DNA from: Medakamo hakoo
Taxonomy: Eukaryota; Chlorophyta; Trebouxiophyceae; Coccomyxaceae
Reading direction: 5' to 3'
DNA: 64,000 bases
Assembly: GCA_026636295.1 (NCBI GenBank)
Contig: CP089461.1
Coordinates: 248,001-312,000 of the forward strand
The notes beneath the pieces are model-generated. The model was not told the origin of the DNA. It ran no database searches and saw only the letters and a list, made by a program, of their open reading frames with translations. Shown in pieces: positions 20,148 to 30,887 of the stretch; position 1 is the stretch's first letter, and each line of letters opens with the position of its first letter. Both the position numbers and the translations under genes were made by a program.

Positions 20148-23100
20148 ATGGCCGCGCCACCGTCCCGATGGCAGGCCGATGCCGGCGCCCTGGTCCTCGC
20201 CCCTGCCGAAGGAAACGGGGTCGCCAACGGCGGCAGCACCTCGCTGAGAGAGGCCCAACCTTCGCTCCCCGGCGCTACGGCCGACGCGGCGCAAGCCGCC
20301 TGGCGCCACGTCCGCCGCGTCGCCCGGGATGAAGCTGCGGCTGGCGGGTCGGGCGCCGACCTGTACGACCTGCTCGTCAACTCGGCCCGGGAGACGCAGT
20401 ACTCCATGCAGCCGTTTGGAGTGCGTTTCTTCGTTTTTTTCCTTCCGTGCGGGTTTCGACTGATGCGATGGGAGGAAGAGAAGAGCGACGGCCTGGCCGT
20501 GCACCCCTCAACTCCTCCCGCGCCTTTGATGGCAGACGCCGCATGCCTCACGCCTGGCATCTGCGTGATCGCACCATTGAAAAACAGCCCCCAACATCAC
20601 CCTCCCCGCCATCCACATTTTCTTCTCCTTGCCCAATTCGCGCAACATTCACACTCCCCCCTTCCAAAAACAGTGGCCGCCCCTCTTGCGCTCCTGCTCG
20701 CCCATGGTGGCGGCCATGCCGGCCGCCGTGCAGGACCGGTACGCGGCGTGCCAGGTAAGGATGCGATGAGAGGAGGGGGGGGAGGGGGGAGGCGCGTGCG
20801 CACGCACGCGCCCACCTCCCCCACGCTCGCACACCCATCAGCGCCCCCCACCTCACCCTCTCCCTCAACCCTCGGCCAGGCCGCCGCCCTGTGCGGCGTC
20901 TTCCCCGAAATCGGCCACGCCTGGGCGTCCGTGGACAACTCGCTCTTCTTGTGGCGGTACGACCGGTGGAATGACGCGCCGCTGGAGTATTCCGGCGAGG
21001 AGGCCGCCATCTCCGCCGTCGGCCTCGCCCGCCCGCGCCCGGGCGTGTTTGTGTCCGCCGTCTCCCACCTGCTCGTCGTCGCGACGACGACGGAAGTGTC
21101 CCTGGTGGGCGTGTGCGCGGGCGGCGACGCCGCGGCGCCCCTGGCCCTGCAACCCCTGCCCGGCTACGCCCTGCCCTCCGACGGCGTCGCCATGACGGCC
21201 GTCGGCTGCGGCGGCGGTGGTGGTGGGGGCGGCGCCGGCGGCGACCGCATCTTTTTGGGCGGCGCCGACGGCCGCCTGTACGAGCTGGCGTACGGCGGCG
21301 GCGGGGCGGGCGGCTCGGACGGGTCCGGGCCGCCCGCGCCCGGCCCGTCCTCCCTCCTCGACGCCTGGCGCGGCGCCCGCCGCCTGGCCAAGCGCGACCT
21401 GTCGGGTGGCCTGGCCTCGTACCTGCCCTCCTTTGCGGCCTCGCTCCTGGCCCGCCGCCGTCCGTCCCCGGCCGCGCAGGTCGCCGTCGACGGCGAGCGC
21501 GGCGTGGTGTACCTGCTGACGTCGTCCGCGCCGCCGGCGTCGTCGTCGCCGTCGCCGCCGCCCTCGAGCGCGTCCGCGCACGCCGCCGCGCTCACGGCCT
21601 GGGACCTCGGCCCCGACGGCCGCGACCCGGCGCCGCGGAAGTTCGCGTCGCTGGACGACATCCCGGCCGCCGCCGCCTCCCGTGCCGTGGGCGGGCGGGA
21701 CGTCTTCCCCGGGCGCGGGTACGGCGGGTACGGCGGCGGGTACGGCGGCGGGTACGGCGGCGGGTACGGCTCGGTCGGCGGGCGCGGCGGAGGCTCGCCC
21801 TCGAGCGCGGCCGGCGCCGAAGCGCGCGGCGCGCGCGTCGTGCACGTCGCGCCCGTCCCCCTGTCCGCCTCCTCCCGCCTGGCCCTCGCCGCCGTCACGG
21901 CGGACGGGCGGCGCGTGTACTTCAGCCTGGCTGGTGGGGGCGGGCACACGCACCGGCCGCTGACGGGGCTGAGCCCGGACGTCGCGCGCGCCGCGCCGCC
22001 GCGCCCGCCCCCGCCCGCGCGCGCGGGCAGCGGCACTGGGGAAGCCCCGCCGCCCGCCGCCGGTTCCCGCCCTTTGGACGTGTCCGCCGCCTACCTCACG
22101 CCCGGAGGCATCCTGCTGCTGGCCGAGCCGGCCGGGCGCGGCGGGGCCCGGTCCCGGCTGCTGGCGGCCGCGCGCGACGCGGGCAGCGGCGGCGGCACGG
22201 CCGCGCCGCACGCCGCCGCCGCCCTGCCTGGCGCCTACCCGGCGGCTGGCGCGCTGGCCCCCGCGCCCGCCGGCCTGTCTGAAGTGTGCGCAGAACTGGA
22301 CCCGCCCCTGCCGGGCGAGGTCTGTGCGATCGCCCCACTGAGCGGCGGCGGCGGCGACGCGTGCGTGGCCGCCCCGGACGACCTGCTCTCGCCGCCGCCG
22401 CGCTTTGTCGTCGTCACCACCGCCGGCGTGTCGGAAGTCGAGGTCCGCCGCCCCATCGACGTCCTGGCGTCCCTGTTGGCGGATGCGCCGCCCGTCGTGG
22501 CCGTGGGCGGCGGTGGGGGCGGGTACGGCGGGCTGTACGGCGCGCCGGGCGGCGGGCTCGCGCCGGCCGGCGCGGCCGCCGGGCCGGCGCCGCGCGCCGA
22601 CGCATTTTTCGCCGCGGCGGGCCCGGCCCGCGCCGCCGCCATGTGCTACGCCCTGGCCACGTGCCCGCCGCCCGGCACGCCGTCTGCGGCTCGGGCGGCT
22701 GCGCGGGCGGCGCTGGCGCCTGGCGGGCGGCTGGCGGGCCCGCCGGGGCTGCGCGACCTGCCGGCCGGGCTCGAGGCGGCGGGCGGGCCGGCCGCCCCGC
22801 CGCCGCCGCCCGCGACCGCCGCCTTCCGCCCCGGGTCCGGCGCCGGTCCCGCCGCGCCGCCGACGCCCGCCGCCCACCCGCACCACTTTGACATGGGCGC
22901 CGCCGTCCCCGCCGCGTCCGAGCCGGACTGGAGCGCGGGCCACCGCGGGCTGTGCGCGTTTACCGCGCGCTTGCTGGACCAGGCGTGGGACTCAAAAATC
23001 CTGCCGCCCACGGTGGCGCCGGCCGGCGGCGCGTCCGCCCCGCCGTCCGCCACGCCCGTCCTGTCCGTCCCGGCCATGCGCCTGCTGGAGGGGCGGCTGC

Positions 23101-25547
23101 GGTCGCTGGCCGCCTTTTTAGGAGGCGGCGCCGGGCCAAGGGGCACGGCCAGTGCGGCGGCCGCGGCGGCTGCGGCCGCGTCCAGCGCCGCCGCGGCCGC
23201 GGCCGCCGCGGCGGGCGGGGGCGTGCCGTACTACACCGGCCTGGGCGGCGGCAACCCCTTCTCCGGCCTGGGGGAGCCGGCGCCCAAGCGCGCCCGCCTG
23301 GCCGCGGCCGCGGCCGCCGAAGACGAGCAGACGGCGGCCGTCGCGGCCCTCGCGCAGCGGGCGGCTGAAGGCCTCTTCCTCGCCCGGCTGCTGCTGCGGT
23401 CCGGCCTGGCCCGCCTGACCGCCGCGTCGTCGCCCGGCGCCGCGACCGCCCGCCTGGCCGCCCGCGGCCTGCGCCTGCGGGATTGGGTGGCGTCCAGGGA
23501 CGGCGACGCGGCCGCGTCGGCGTTGCTGGCCGCCCTCATCGGCGAGCACGTGTCTGCGCCGTCGACGTCGACGTCGACGTCCGCGGCGGCCAACGGCGGC
23601 GGGCCGCTGTCGGCCAGCACCACGACGCCCGCGGACGACCTGGCGGCGTCCCTGTCGGCGGGCTGCCCGTCCTTCTTCAGGCCGGGCGAGCGTGCGTATT
23701 TCCGAGCCGCGGCTGCCCTGCAGGCCGCGGACGGCGCCGCCACGCCGGCCGACCGGGACGCGGCCGTCGCGAGCGCGGTGGGGCTGCTGGCGTCCACGCC
23801 GCTCGCCGCGGACCTGGGCCGGGCCCTGCCGCAGCTGGCGCACCTGAAGGCGTGGGGCCCGGCCGTCGAGGTGGTCGCGGCCAAGGCCGCCGCGCTCGAC
23901 CCGCACGGCGCGGCCGCCGCGCCCGGGCCGGCGGGCGAGGCTGCGCGTGCCGCCAAAGCCGAGGCGTGTTATGCGCCGCTGGCCGACCTGCTGGCGGCCC
24001 TGGAAGGGCTTGGCGCGGCGGCGGCGGGTGGTGAGGGCGACGGCGTGGACTCTGGCCCCTATGCCCGCGTCGCCCGCCTGCCAGCGCCCGACCGGGCGGC
24101 TGCGCGCTCCGCCCTGCTTTCCCGCGCCGCCGCCATCGGCGACCCGGGCCTGTTGCAGGCCTTGTACGCCGTCCTGCTGGACGCGCGGGACGTGGCCGGC
24201 CTGAGGGCCGTGGACGGGCCCGGGCTCGAAGCCTTCCTGCGCTCGCGCGGCGGCCTGCGCGGCGGCGGCGGCGGCGACGGGTGCGTCGAGCCCCCGCCGC
24301 CCTCCACCATCGGCCCGCTGGACGCGGGTCAAGTCGCGGCCGCCGAACTCCTGGCCCGCCTGTACTCGGCCCGGGGAGCGCACGGCGCGGCCGCGGGCGT
24401 GTGGGAGGCGCTGGCGGGGAGGGCGGCCGGCCCGCCGAGTACGGCCACCCCCACCCCGCCCGTGTCGCTGGCCGACCGGGCCGCCGCCTTCCAGTGCGCC
24501 GTCCTGGCGGCTAAATGCGCGGGCGACGCGGACGGCGCCGACCGCCTGGGCGTGCGCCTGGCGTTGGTGGGCTTGCAAGCCCGGGCCGTGGACGCGTTGG
24601 AGGCGGAAGCGCGGGCCGAGGCGAGCGGTGGGCGGAGCGGCAAACCCCGCGCGCCGGGCGTCCCTCCGCCGGCCGTCACGGCCGCGGCCCTGGCCGCCGC
24701 GCCGCGCTCCCTGGCCGAACTGTACAACGACGTCGCCGCGCCCTACGGGCTGTGGGGCCTGGCGCTGGAGGCCGTGGCCCTGGCCCGGTACGGCGACGCG
24801 GCCTTCATCCGCCAGCTGTGGGACGTGTACTTGCGCGCCGCCTGGGAGCCGGCCGTCGCGTCGGCCGGCGGCTTCTCCGACGGCGACGGATCTGTCCTGG
24901 GGGACGCGGCCGCGGCGGATGCGGGCAGGGCGGCGCTGGGCGGGGCGGCCGCGGACGCGGCGGGCCGGCTGCCGCCGGGCGACCCGGCCGCGCCGCTGCC
25001 TCACCTCGCGCTGCGCCTGGCCCAAGCCAACGCGGGCGCGTGGCCGCTGCCCTGCCCGCCGGCCGGCGGTGAGGGAGGCGCCTTCCCGGAGTCCTCCCCC
25101 GCCGCCTCTTCCGCCCTGGTGTCGTGCGCGCGCGCGGGCGGCAGTGGCGGGTCCGGCGGCGCGGCCGCGGCGGCGGACGCGGTGCTCGCGCTGCTCGACG
25201 CGCGGCCGGGCGACCCCGGCGCGTCCGACGCGGCCCCGGCCCCGACCCGCGCCGCCTTGCTTGCCCTCCTTGCCGACGCCCTGGCCGTCCGGGCCGACCG
25301 CCTAGGCGGGGACGGCGTGTCCTCTGCCGACCCGGCGGTCGCGGCGGCGGCCGCGGCCGCGGGCGGGCCGCCACCGCGCGGGCCCGCCGCGCGGCGAGAA
25401 GCGGGCGCGGCAGCCGACGCGGCGGAGCGTGGCGGCGCGGAAGCCCGGCGGCTTGGTGCGCCCGGTGAAGCACTGGCCACCCGGTTTGCCAACCTGCACG
25501 CCCGCTTGGACGCGGCGGCGTCCCGGGCGCCGGAATGGGCGAGGTGA
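20148..25547 (+). CDS. Nucleoporin Nup155/Nup170 family
   Basis: Exons 20148-20420, 20674-20754 and 20880-25547, all phase 0, give 1673 residues. The splice-joined N-terminal region reads VQDRYAACQ-AAALCGVFPEIGHAWASVDNSLFLWRYD and GLARPRPGVF-VSHLLVVAT, the signature start of the Nup155 beta-propeller. The C-terminal half is alpha-helical, as in the family's solenoid. Nup155 forms the inner ring of the nuclear pore. The protein is longer than the usual roughly 1400 because of Gly-, Ala- and Pro-rich insertions. One is a GYGG tandem repeat, and another is followed by a basic PKRARL motif near residue 920. The 4.7-kb final exon is the longest in the window. Confidence 0.88.
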   Translation: MAAPPSRWQADAGALVLAPAEGNGVANGGSTSLREAQPSLPGATADAAQAAWRHVRRVARDEAAAGGSGADLYDLLVNSARETQYSMQPFGVRFFVFFLPCGFRLMRWEEEKSDGLAVHPSTPPAPLMADAACLTPGICVIAPLKNSPQHHPPRHPHFLLLAQFAQHSHSPLPKTVAAPLALLLAHGGGHAGRRAGPVRGVPGKDAMRGGGGGGRRVRTHAPTSPTLAHPSAPPTSPSPSTLGQAAALCGVFPEIGHAWASVDNSLFLWRYDRWNDAPLEYSGEEAAISAVGLARPRPGVFVSAVSHLLVVATTTEVSLVGVCAGGDAAAPLALQPLPGYALPSDGVAMTAVGCGGGGGGGGAGGDRIFLGGADGRLYELAYGGGGAGGSDGSGPPAPGPSSLLDAWRGARRLAKRDLSGGLASYLPSFAASLLARRRPSPAAQVAVDGERGVVYLLTSSAPPASSSPSPPPSSASAHAAALTAWDLGPDGRDPAPRKFASLDDIPAAAASRAVGGRDVFPGRGYGGYGGGYGGGYGGGYGSVGGRGGGSPSSAAGAEARGARVVHVAPVPLSASSRLALAAVTADGRRVYFSLAGGGGHTHRPLTGLSPDVARAAPPRPPPPARAGSGTGEAPPPAAGSRPLDVSAAYLTPGGILLLAEPAGRGGARSRLLAAARDAGSGGGTAAPHAAAALPGAYPAAGALAPAPAGLSEVCAELDPPLPGEVCAIAPLSGGGGDACVAAPDDLLSPPPRFVVVTTAGVSEVEVRRPIDVLASLLADAPPVVAVGGGGGGYGGLYGAPGGGLAPAGAAAGPAPRADAFFAAAGPARAAAMCYALATCPPPGTPSAARAAARAALAPGGRLAGPPGLRDLPAGLEAAGGPAAPPPPPATAAFRPGSGAGPAAPPTPAAHPHHFDMGAAVPAASEPDWSAGHRGLCAFTARLLDQAWDSKILPPTVAPAGGASAPPSATPVLSVPAMRLLEGRLRSLAAFLGGGAGPRGTASAAAAAAAAASSAAAAAAAAAGGGVPYYTGLGGGNPFSGLGEPAPKRARLAAAAAAEDEQTAAVAALAQRAAEGLFLARLLLRSGLARLTAASSPGAATARLAARGLRLRDWVASRDGDAAASALLAALIGEHVSAPSTSTSTSAAANGGGPLSASTTTPADDLAASLSAGCPSFFRPGERAYFRAAAALQAADGAATPADRDAAVASAVGLLASTPLAADLGRALPQLAHLKAWGPAVEVVAAKAAALDPHGAAAAPGPAGEAARAAKAEACYAPLADLLAALEGLGAAAAGGEGDGVDSGPYARVARLPAPDRAAARSALLSRAAAIGDPGLLQALYAVLLDARDVAGLRAVDGPGLEAFLRSRGGLRGGGGGDGCVEPPPPSTIGPLDAGQVAAAELLARLYSARGAHGAAAGVWEALAGRAAGPPSTATPTPPVSLADRAAAFQCAVLAAKCAGDADGADRLGVRLALVGLQARAVDALEAEARAEASGGRSGKPRAPGVPPPAVTAAALAAAPRSLAELYNDVAAPYGLWGLALEAVALARYGDAAFIRQLWDVYLRAAWEPAVASAGGFSDGDGSVLGDAAAADAGRAALGGAAADAAGRLPPGDPAAPLPHLALRLAQANAGAWPLPCPPAGGEGGAFPESSPAASSALVSCARAGGSGGSGGAAAAADAVLALLDARPGDPGASDAAPAPTRAALLALLADALAVRADRLGGDGVSSADPAVAAAAAAAGGPPPRGPAARREAGAAADAAERGGAEARRLGAPGEALATRFANLHARLDAAASRAPEWAR
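21716..21771 (+). repeat. In-frame 12-bp repeat encoding Gly-Tyr-Gly-Gly units
   Basis: Units of GGTACGGCGGCG are repeated about four to five times inside the Nup155 exon, producing GYGG repeats in a loop of the propeller region. FG-type nucleoporin repeats use Phe, so this is a local expansion with Tyr. Confidence 0.85.
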
Positions 25548-25836
25548 AGAGGGGGAGTGAGACAGAGGGATGGGGTGGGTGTGGGTGGGTGGGGGCGAGA
25601 GGCGTGCCAAGTGCTGGAAGAAAAATCCCAACCGCCCGTTTTTTTTCACACACGCACACGCTCCTCCCGCACTTGCCCTCTCCCCAACACGGCTGCGCTC
25701 TCTCACTCCTTGTTGTTTGAATTTGGTTGTCGGCCACTCACCCCGCCCCTCATCTCTCTCGAAAAAAAAATCTCTCTCTCCACTCCCACCCCCCCTGCAC
25801 TCGCGCCTCTTTGTCACCTCACTTGCGTTCTCCCAC

Positions 25837-27964
25837 TCACAGCGTCAGCTGTTCCGGGTCTTCAATGATGGCCTTCAGCGTCTGCAGGAAAGCCGCCGCG
25901 TCCGCGCCGTAGATGTGGCGGTGGTCAGCCGTCAGGTTGAGCGTCATCTGCTTGCCCACGCGGATGGAGCCGTCGGCGGCGGCAATGACCGTCGGGTTGG
26001 AGCCGCCCACCGCCAGAATGGCGCCCGTGCCGGGCGGCAGGATCGCGCCAAACGTGTCCACGCCAAACATGCCCAGGTTGGAGATGGTGAAGGTGCCGGA
26101 CGAGTACTCGTCCGGCGCCAGGGACTTGGACCGGGCGCGCTTGACCAGGTCGGCCCAGGCCCGGGACAGCGAGTACAGGTCGGTCGCGTCGGCGTCCTTG
26201 AGCACGGGCGTGATGAGGCCGCCGTCCGGCATGGCGACCGCCATGGCCACGTTGACGTGCTCGTTGTACGCGATGCCCGCGCCGTCCGGCGTCGTGGCCG
26301 CGTACATGATCGGGTGCTGGGCGAGGGCGACGCCGACGGCCTTGGCCAGCAGGCCCGACATCGTCACGCCCTTCGGCTTGACGCGCTTGTACAGCGCGTC
26401 CAGGGCGTCGGTCGTGACCTTCATGGACACCCGGAATTCGGGGACGGCCAGGGACGCGTTCATGTTCTTGGCGACGGCGGCTTGCATGGGGGTGAAGGGC
26501 ACGGTCGTGCCGCGCAGCTGGGAGACGGTCGTGGCGGCCGGGGCGGCCGGCGCGGCGGCGGGCGCGGGCGCCGCAGCGGGCGCGGCCGCAGCCGGCGCGG
26601 CCGCGCCGGCGGCCGGAGCAGCCGCCGGCGCACGCCCGCCCTTGAACGCTTCCACGTCGCCCGCCGTCACACGGCCGGCCGGGCCCGTGCCAGGCACGGC
26701 CGCCAGGTCGACGCCCAAGTCCTTGGCCAGCTTCTTGGCGTACGGCGTCGCGATGACGCGGCCGTCGGCGCGCGGGGTGTGGACGGGCGCGGCCGGGGCG
26801 GCGGGCGCGGCGGCGGGCGCCGGCGCCGCGGGCGCGGCCGGCGCCGCCGCAGCAGCGGCCGCCGGGGCAGCCGCCGCCGCCGGCGCGGCCGCCGGCGCGG
26901 CTTCAGCGGCCGGCGCGGCCGCCGGCGCGGCAGCAGCGGGCGGCGCGCCGCCGGCCGCCTTGGCCTTGGCGGCTTCCAGGTCGGCGTCCGTCTCCGCAAT
27001 GAACGCGATCGGCGTGCCCACGGACGCGACGCCGCCCTCCTGGATGACGATGGAGCCCAGGGTGCCCTCAGCGAAAGACTCGACGTCCATGTCGGCCTTG
27101 TCCGACTCGACGACGACGATGGCCTCGCCCTGTTTTTTTTTTTTTTGAGGGGGGATGGAGCGGCCGAGGGGAGTGAGTGGCCGGGGTGGGTCGTCTGTGG
27201 CCGCGGGCGCGTTTGGATTGCTGGCCGCCGCCTGCGCTCTCCGCCCTTCAATCCGACGCCTGTCCAGTCTTGCCCAGGTCCAATGTGGGTGGACTGGCGT
27301 GATGGAAGAGGGATACGGGGCACGGCTGGGCGCCGGCACGACGGCGGAGTCGCCCCCAGCCGCTCGATCGAGCGCTCCCGGCTCGCGCGCCGCCCTTGTT
27401 CGCTGCCCACCCTCCCTGCTTTCCTTGCAAGCTCTACACCCGCACCTTCTTGACCTTGTCGCCGGGGGACTTGAGCCAGGTGACTGTGCGTGGTGCGTGT
27501 GTGTGTGTGGAGGAGAGGCGTGAGTTGATCGGGGGGGCGGACGGCACTGCAGCCGCAAAGCGAGCGAGCGGTGGAGGAGCGAGCGAGCGCCCCTCCGCGC
27601 GCCGGGCTCTGTTGCTGCGGCGGCGCGCGGCGCACAAAACAGACGATAGCATTTCTCATGTCCTCAGCACGCACCAATCTTGCCCTCCGTCATGGTGGAC
27701 GACAGGGCGGGCCTGTGAGTTGTTTCGGGTGTGTGTGGAAGGGGGGTGAGGGCCTGGGTGCGCGGGCATTGGGGGCGCGAAAGAGAAGCGCCGCCGGTCG
27801 CGTCGAGTCTGGCCACTCGCTTCCTTTCTGTCCTCCGCGCGCGACCGCCGCGAACACCGGACGCACATGAACACCTCCTTGACCGCGTTCAGCGGGGTGA
27901 CGGCCGCAGACCGACGGGGCGCGGCCGGCGCGCGGGCCGGGGCGGACACGCGCAGGGCGTTCAT
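25837..27964 (-). CDS. Plastid pyruvate dehydrogenase E2, dihydrolipoamide acetyltransferase
   Basis: Four exons (27964-27867, 27712-27675, 27483-27446, 27129-25837) give 488 residues. Exons 2 and 3 are only 38 nt each. A basic transit peptide (MNALRVSAPARAPAAPRRSA) precedes the lipoyl domain, VFMPALSSTMTEGKIVTWLKS, with the lipoylated lysine in ESDKADMDVES. An Ala/Pro linker leads to the E1/E3-binding domain (IATPYAKKLAKDLGVDL, GTGPAGRVTAGDVE), a second linker and the catalytic domain. The active-site block is DHRHIYGADAAAFLQ, and the C-terminus IIEDPEQLTL is the plastid form (LTA2-like), not the mitochondrial one. The complex makes acetyl-CoA for fatty acid synthesis. Confidence 0.94.
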
Positions 27965-28228
27965 TTTTGTTGTCTTGCTTGCTTGCTTTGAGCGGTGAGG
28001 AAAGGGCTGGTGGGCGGTGGAAGGGAGGTGTGTGTATGGCCGGTGTGTGTTTCCATCTTCGGGGTCAGTTTTTTTTTCGGTAACACACGCACGCACACCC
28101 ACACACAGCTTGTCTCCACTTTTTTTGCGGAGTGAGGCGCGAGACCCTCAACCCCATTTTTACTAAGAATGCATACGAGGTAAGGGACGAATGAGGGTGA
28201 AATCGTTGGTGTTTTTGGTCTTTTTTCT

Positions 28229-29785
28229 CTACTTTTTGTCTGAAGGTTGAGGCTGTTTGTCGGCCGCCGCCGCCACGGCCGGCAGCTCGCCGCTCTCCAA
28301 CGACCGCAGGGACGCCAGGGCGGCCGCCCGGTCGGACGGCAGCCCGGCCTCGTCCGCAGACCGTTTGGACCCCGTGGCGGGCGGGGCCGTGGCGGGCCGG
28401 GCGGGCGGGCGGAAGGGCAACACGGATGGACCGACGGCGGGCGGCGGGCCGGCGTGCCCGCCGCCGCCCTCCACCAGCGGCGTCGTCGCCGCGTCGCCGG
28501 ACGCGGGCGACGGGTGGTCCATGCCCGCGTGCAGGACGTGCGAGTGCGCCGGGTTGGACGGAGGCGGCGGCGCCTCCTTCGCCGGGGCGGGAAGGGCGGT
28601 GGCGGTGGCCGCAGCGGACGTGGGTGGACCGGCCGCGCCCGCCGCCTCCCCACCCTCCGCCTTGCCGCCGCCGCCGCCCCCACCCCCGCCCGCCGGCGCG
28701 TAGATGGAGCTGATGACCCGCATGACGTCCGCCAGGCCGTCCTCCGTCAGGTCCGGGCACTGCGCCAGCCAGAACGGGAAGCCGTCCACCTGCGGGACGG
28801 GCCGCCCGCGAAACTGGTGCACCATCGCGACGGCCGCGACGCCGATGAACCGCCAGTCGGCCATCAGGCACAGGTGCGTGCGGAAGGAGTCGGAGATGAA
28901 GTTGAGGCCGAGCTGGGTCGGGGACTGGGGGCCGGCCTCCTCCCACAGGGCCACCTCCTCCGGGTCCGGGCAGGCGGTGCGGATCTTGTGGATGGCCGCG
29001 AAAAACGCGTTGTACGGCAGCTCCAGCTCCAGCTCGAACCCCAGCGCGTAGAGCAGGGCCCGCTCGGCCGTCAGGACGGCGTCGCGCAAGGACGCCAGGT
29101 ACGCCGGGTCGGAGGTGGGCGGCGGGACGGCGGGCGCGGGCGCGCCGCCGCCGCCCTTCTTTTTCCCGCCGCCCGGGCCCAAGCCGGCCGCGTCGCGCGC
29201 GCCCAGGCACGCCTTGAGCACCGCCTCCAACGCGCGGGGCTCGTCGCCGACTTTGGTGGCCAGGAACAGGGCCGCCGTGCCCAGGACAAACCGGTCGTTG
29301 CGGGCGTAGGAGCGCAGCGCGAAGTACCGCGCCGCGAAAATCAGCCCCGTCAGCAGCGTCGGCCCGCTCAGGCCCAGCGGCCCGGCCGCTTCGCGCATGA
29401 GCGCCTGGACGTTGCGCCAAAACCGCTTCTCCCGCACGTGCGGCACGCCGTCGCGGCGGGAGGGGGTGTCGTCCCGCAGCTGGGCTTCCGTGAAGGTGGG
29501 CCAGGGGCAGGACCGGCGGCGGCGCTCCGGCGGCGGCGGGGGCGGAGGTGTGGGGGCTGCACCGCGCGGCGGGCCGCCCGCGCCGGCGTGGCTCGGGGAC
29601 GCGACGCCGGCCGGGCGGCCGTACGACGGGCCACCGGACGCCGATGGCGGGATGGGTGGCCCACCCGGCCGGGCAGAGGCGGTGGTGGCGGGTACGGACG
29701 GCGGGCGAGGCGGCCCGCCAGACACGCCGCCGCCGCCGCCGGCGGCGGCGTAAGGGTAGTAGGGAGGAGGGGCGCGGTGGTCCAT
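28229..29785 (-). CDS. Cyclin T/K-type cyclin
   Basis: A single exon of 518 residues. After a Pro/Gly-rich N-terminus of about 95 residues the cyclin box begins with WPTFTEAQLRDDTPSRRDG and HVREKRFWRN. It continues with TGLIFAARYFALRSYARND, GTAALFLATKVGDEPRALEAVL and the second fold around ALLYALGFELELELPYNAF. The TPSRRDG block is characteristic of cyclins T, K and L. Partners are CDK9/CDKC-type kinases that phosphorylate RNA polymerase II in the nucleus. A Gly/Lys insertion (GGGKKKGGGG) separates helices of the two folds. The C-terminal 150 residues are low complexity. The plant CYCT group is the best fit. Confidence 0.85.
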   Translation of the reverse strand: MDHRAPPPYYPYAAAGGGGGVSGGPPRPPSVPATTASARPGGPPIPPSASGGPSYGRPAGVASPSHAGAGGPPRGAAPTPPPPPPPERRRRSCPWPTFTEAQLRDDTPSRRDGVPHVREKRFWRNVQALMREAAGPLGLSGPTLLTGLIFAARYFALRSYARNDRFVLGTAALFLATKVGDEPRALEAVLKACLGARDAAGLGPGGGKKKGGGGAPAPAVPPPTSDPAYLASLRDAVLTAERALLYALGFELELELPYNAFFAAIHKIRTACPDPEEVALWEEAGPQSPTQLGLNFISDSFRTHLCLMADWRFIGVAAVAMVHQFRGRPVPQVDGFPFWLAQCPDLTEDGLADVMRVISSIYAPAGGGGGGGGGKAEGGEAAGAAGPPTSAAATATALPAPAKEAPPPPSNPAHSHVLHAGMDHPSPASGDAATTPLVEGGGGHAGPPPAVGPSVLPFRPPARPATAPPATGSKRSADEAGLPSDRAAALASLRSLESGELPAVAAAADKQPQPSDKK

Positions 29786-30887
29786 GTGCCCGCCTCTCCA
29801 GCAGCGCACTCACTCACGCACCGGAGCGAGGAAAGAATTAAGGTGCAGGGAAGGGTGGGGAGGGGGGGGTGCGGCGCGTGTGGGGAGACACGCGCCGCTG
29901 GGAGAAAGGGAGGGGGGGGGGGTGCCTGGCGCCTCCTTGCGAGAAGAGAGGACACGGGGCGAGAGAAAACAGGGAGAGAGCGCGGTTTTTGGTGGATGGA
30001 AAGCGCACCCGTCGAGGTGTGCGCACCGCGTGAAAGCCAGAGGGGAAGGGGCCTCTCTAAAATTCGACGGTGAATGGGTGGACGAGTGGAGAGGGCGTGA
30101 GGGGGGGACGGGCACGAGAAGGTTGGAGGGAAGGCGGGCGGGCGGGCGTGTCGCTTCCCGCCGCCGAAGTCCGCTCGCGCCCCGCCGTGTCCGCCGCTGG
30201 CACGCCCCACCCACCCCCCGGCACCACGCAGGCGGGCGCGTCCACTCCAAGCGTGGGGCAAACGGCCTGACCGAAGCGTGCGGCTGGCCCGGCGCGGCCC
30301 CTCAAAACGCAGGCGCGGCGCCGCTCCGTTCGAGCCGCCATGCCAACGGCTCGCCGCGGGCGGGGCTCACGCTCACGCTCGCAGCACAATTCCAACCCCA
30401 ACCGGCCGTGCAGCGCGACATCTAAAACGTGCCTGCCTGGGAAACGGCGGGGTGGCGAGGGGACGCGAGGGAGGGACGGGAGGACGCACGTGCGGAAGCG
30501 ACAGCACGCCACGCCTCTCTCTCTTCCACGCACGCACGCAAAGCAAGCGAGCGCCACGCGGCGGGCGCCGCGCCCCTGGGCGGGGGACGCTGGGCGAGCG
30601 CGCGCGGGTCCTGGGCCGTGGGCCGAGGGGCGCTGCGAGTGTTTGCGGTGCGGGGGTGTTTTTGTGCTGCCTCAAAAAAAAGAGGAGTGGAGGAGTGCGC
30701 CGGTGTTTTCGAGGCGTCAGACAAAAAAAAAACAGGCGGGACAGCGGGGCCCGGGGCGCGCCCCCTCACACACGCGTGCGCGACAGCACAGGGTCCCTCG
30801 CACCCCTGTCGCATGCGTCAGCCCGGCGCCCTCCTGTCGTCCCGCCTCCAAATCGACAACAGCCGGCCGAGCGTGCCTGCGCGCTCC
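29786..30887. other. Divergent intergenic region, 1.1 kb, with a small hairpin
   Basis: This lies between the cyclin start (minus) and the glutaminyl cyclase start (plus) and is the largest gap in the window. A perfect 11-bp inverted repeat with a 6-nt loop sits at 29871-29881 and 29888-29898. Open frames on both strands lack family resemblance and codon consistency. An earlier in-frame ATG for the cyclase at 30813 falls inside it. No RNA gene was recognised. Confidence 0.5.

Noticed and set aside
25570-27453. Long plus-strand frame antisense to plastid E2
   Set aside because: It is an antisense shadow of Ala/Pro linker codons. The minus strand carries the conserved protein.
30320-30340. A GTTCGAG string as a B box of another tRNA
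   Set aside because: No A box, acceptor pairing or T stem could be built around it.
30057-30557. Minus-strand open frame in the 1.1-kb gap upstream of the glutaminyl cyclase
   Set aside because: There is no recognisable domain, and the start is not ATG-supported in a good context. It is kept as intergenic.
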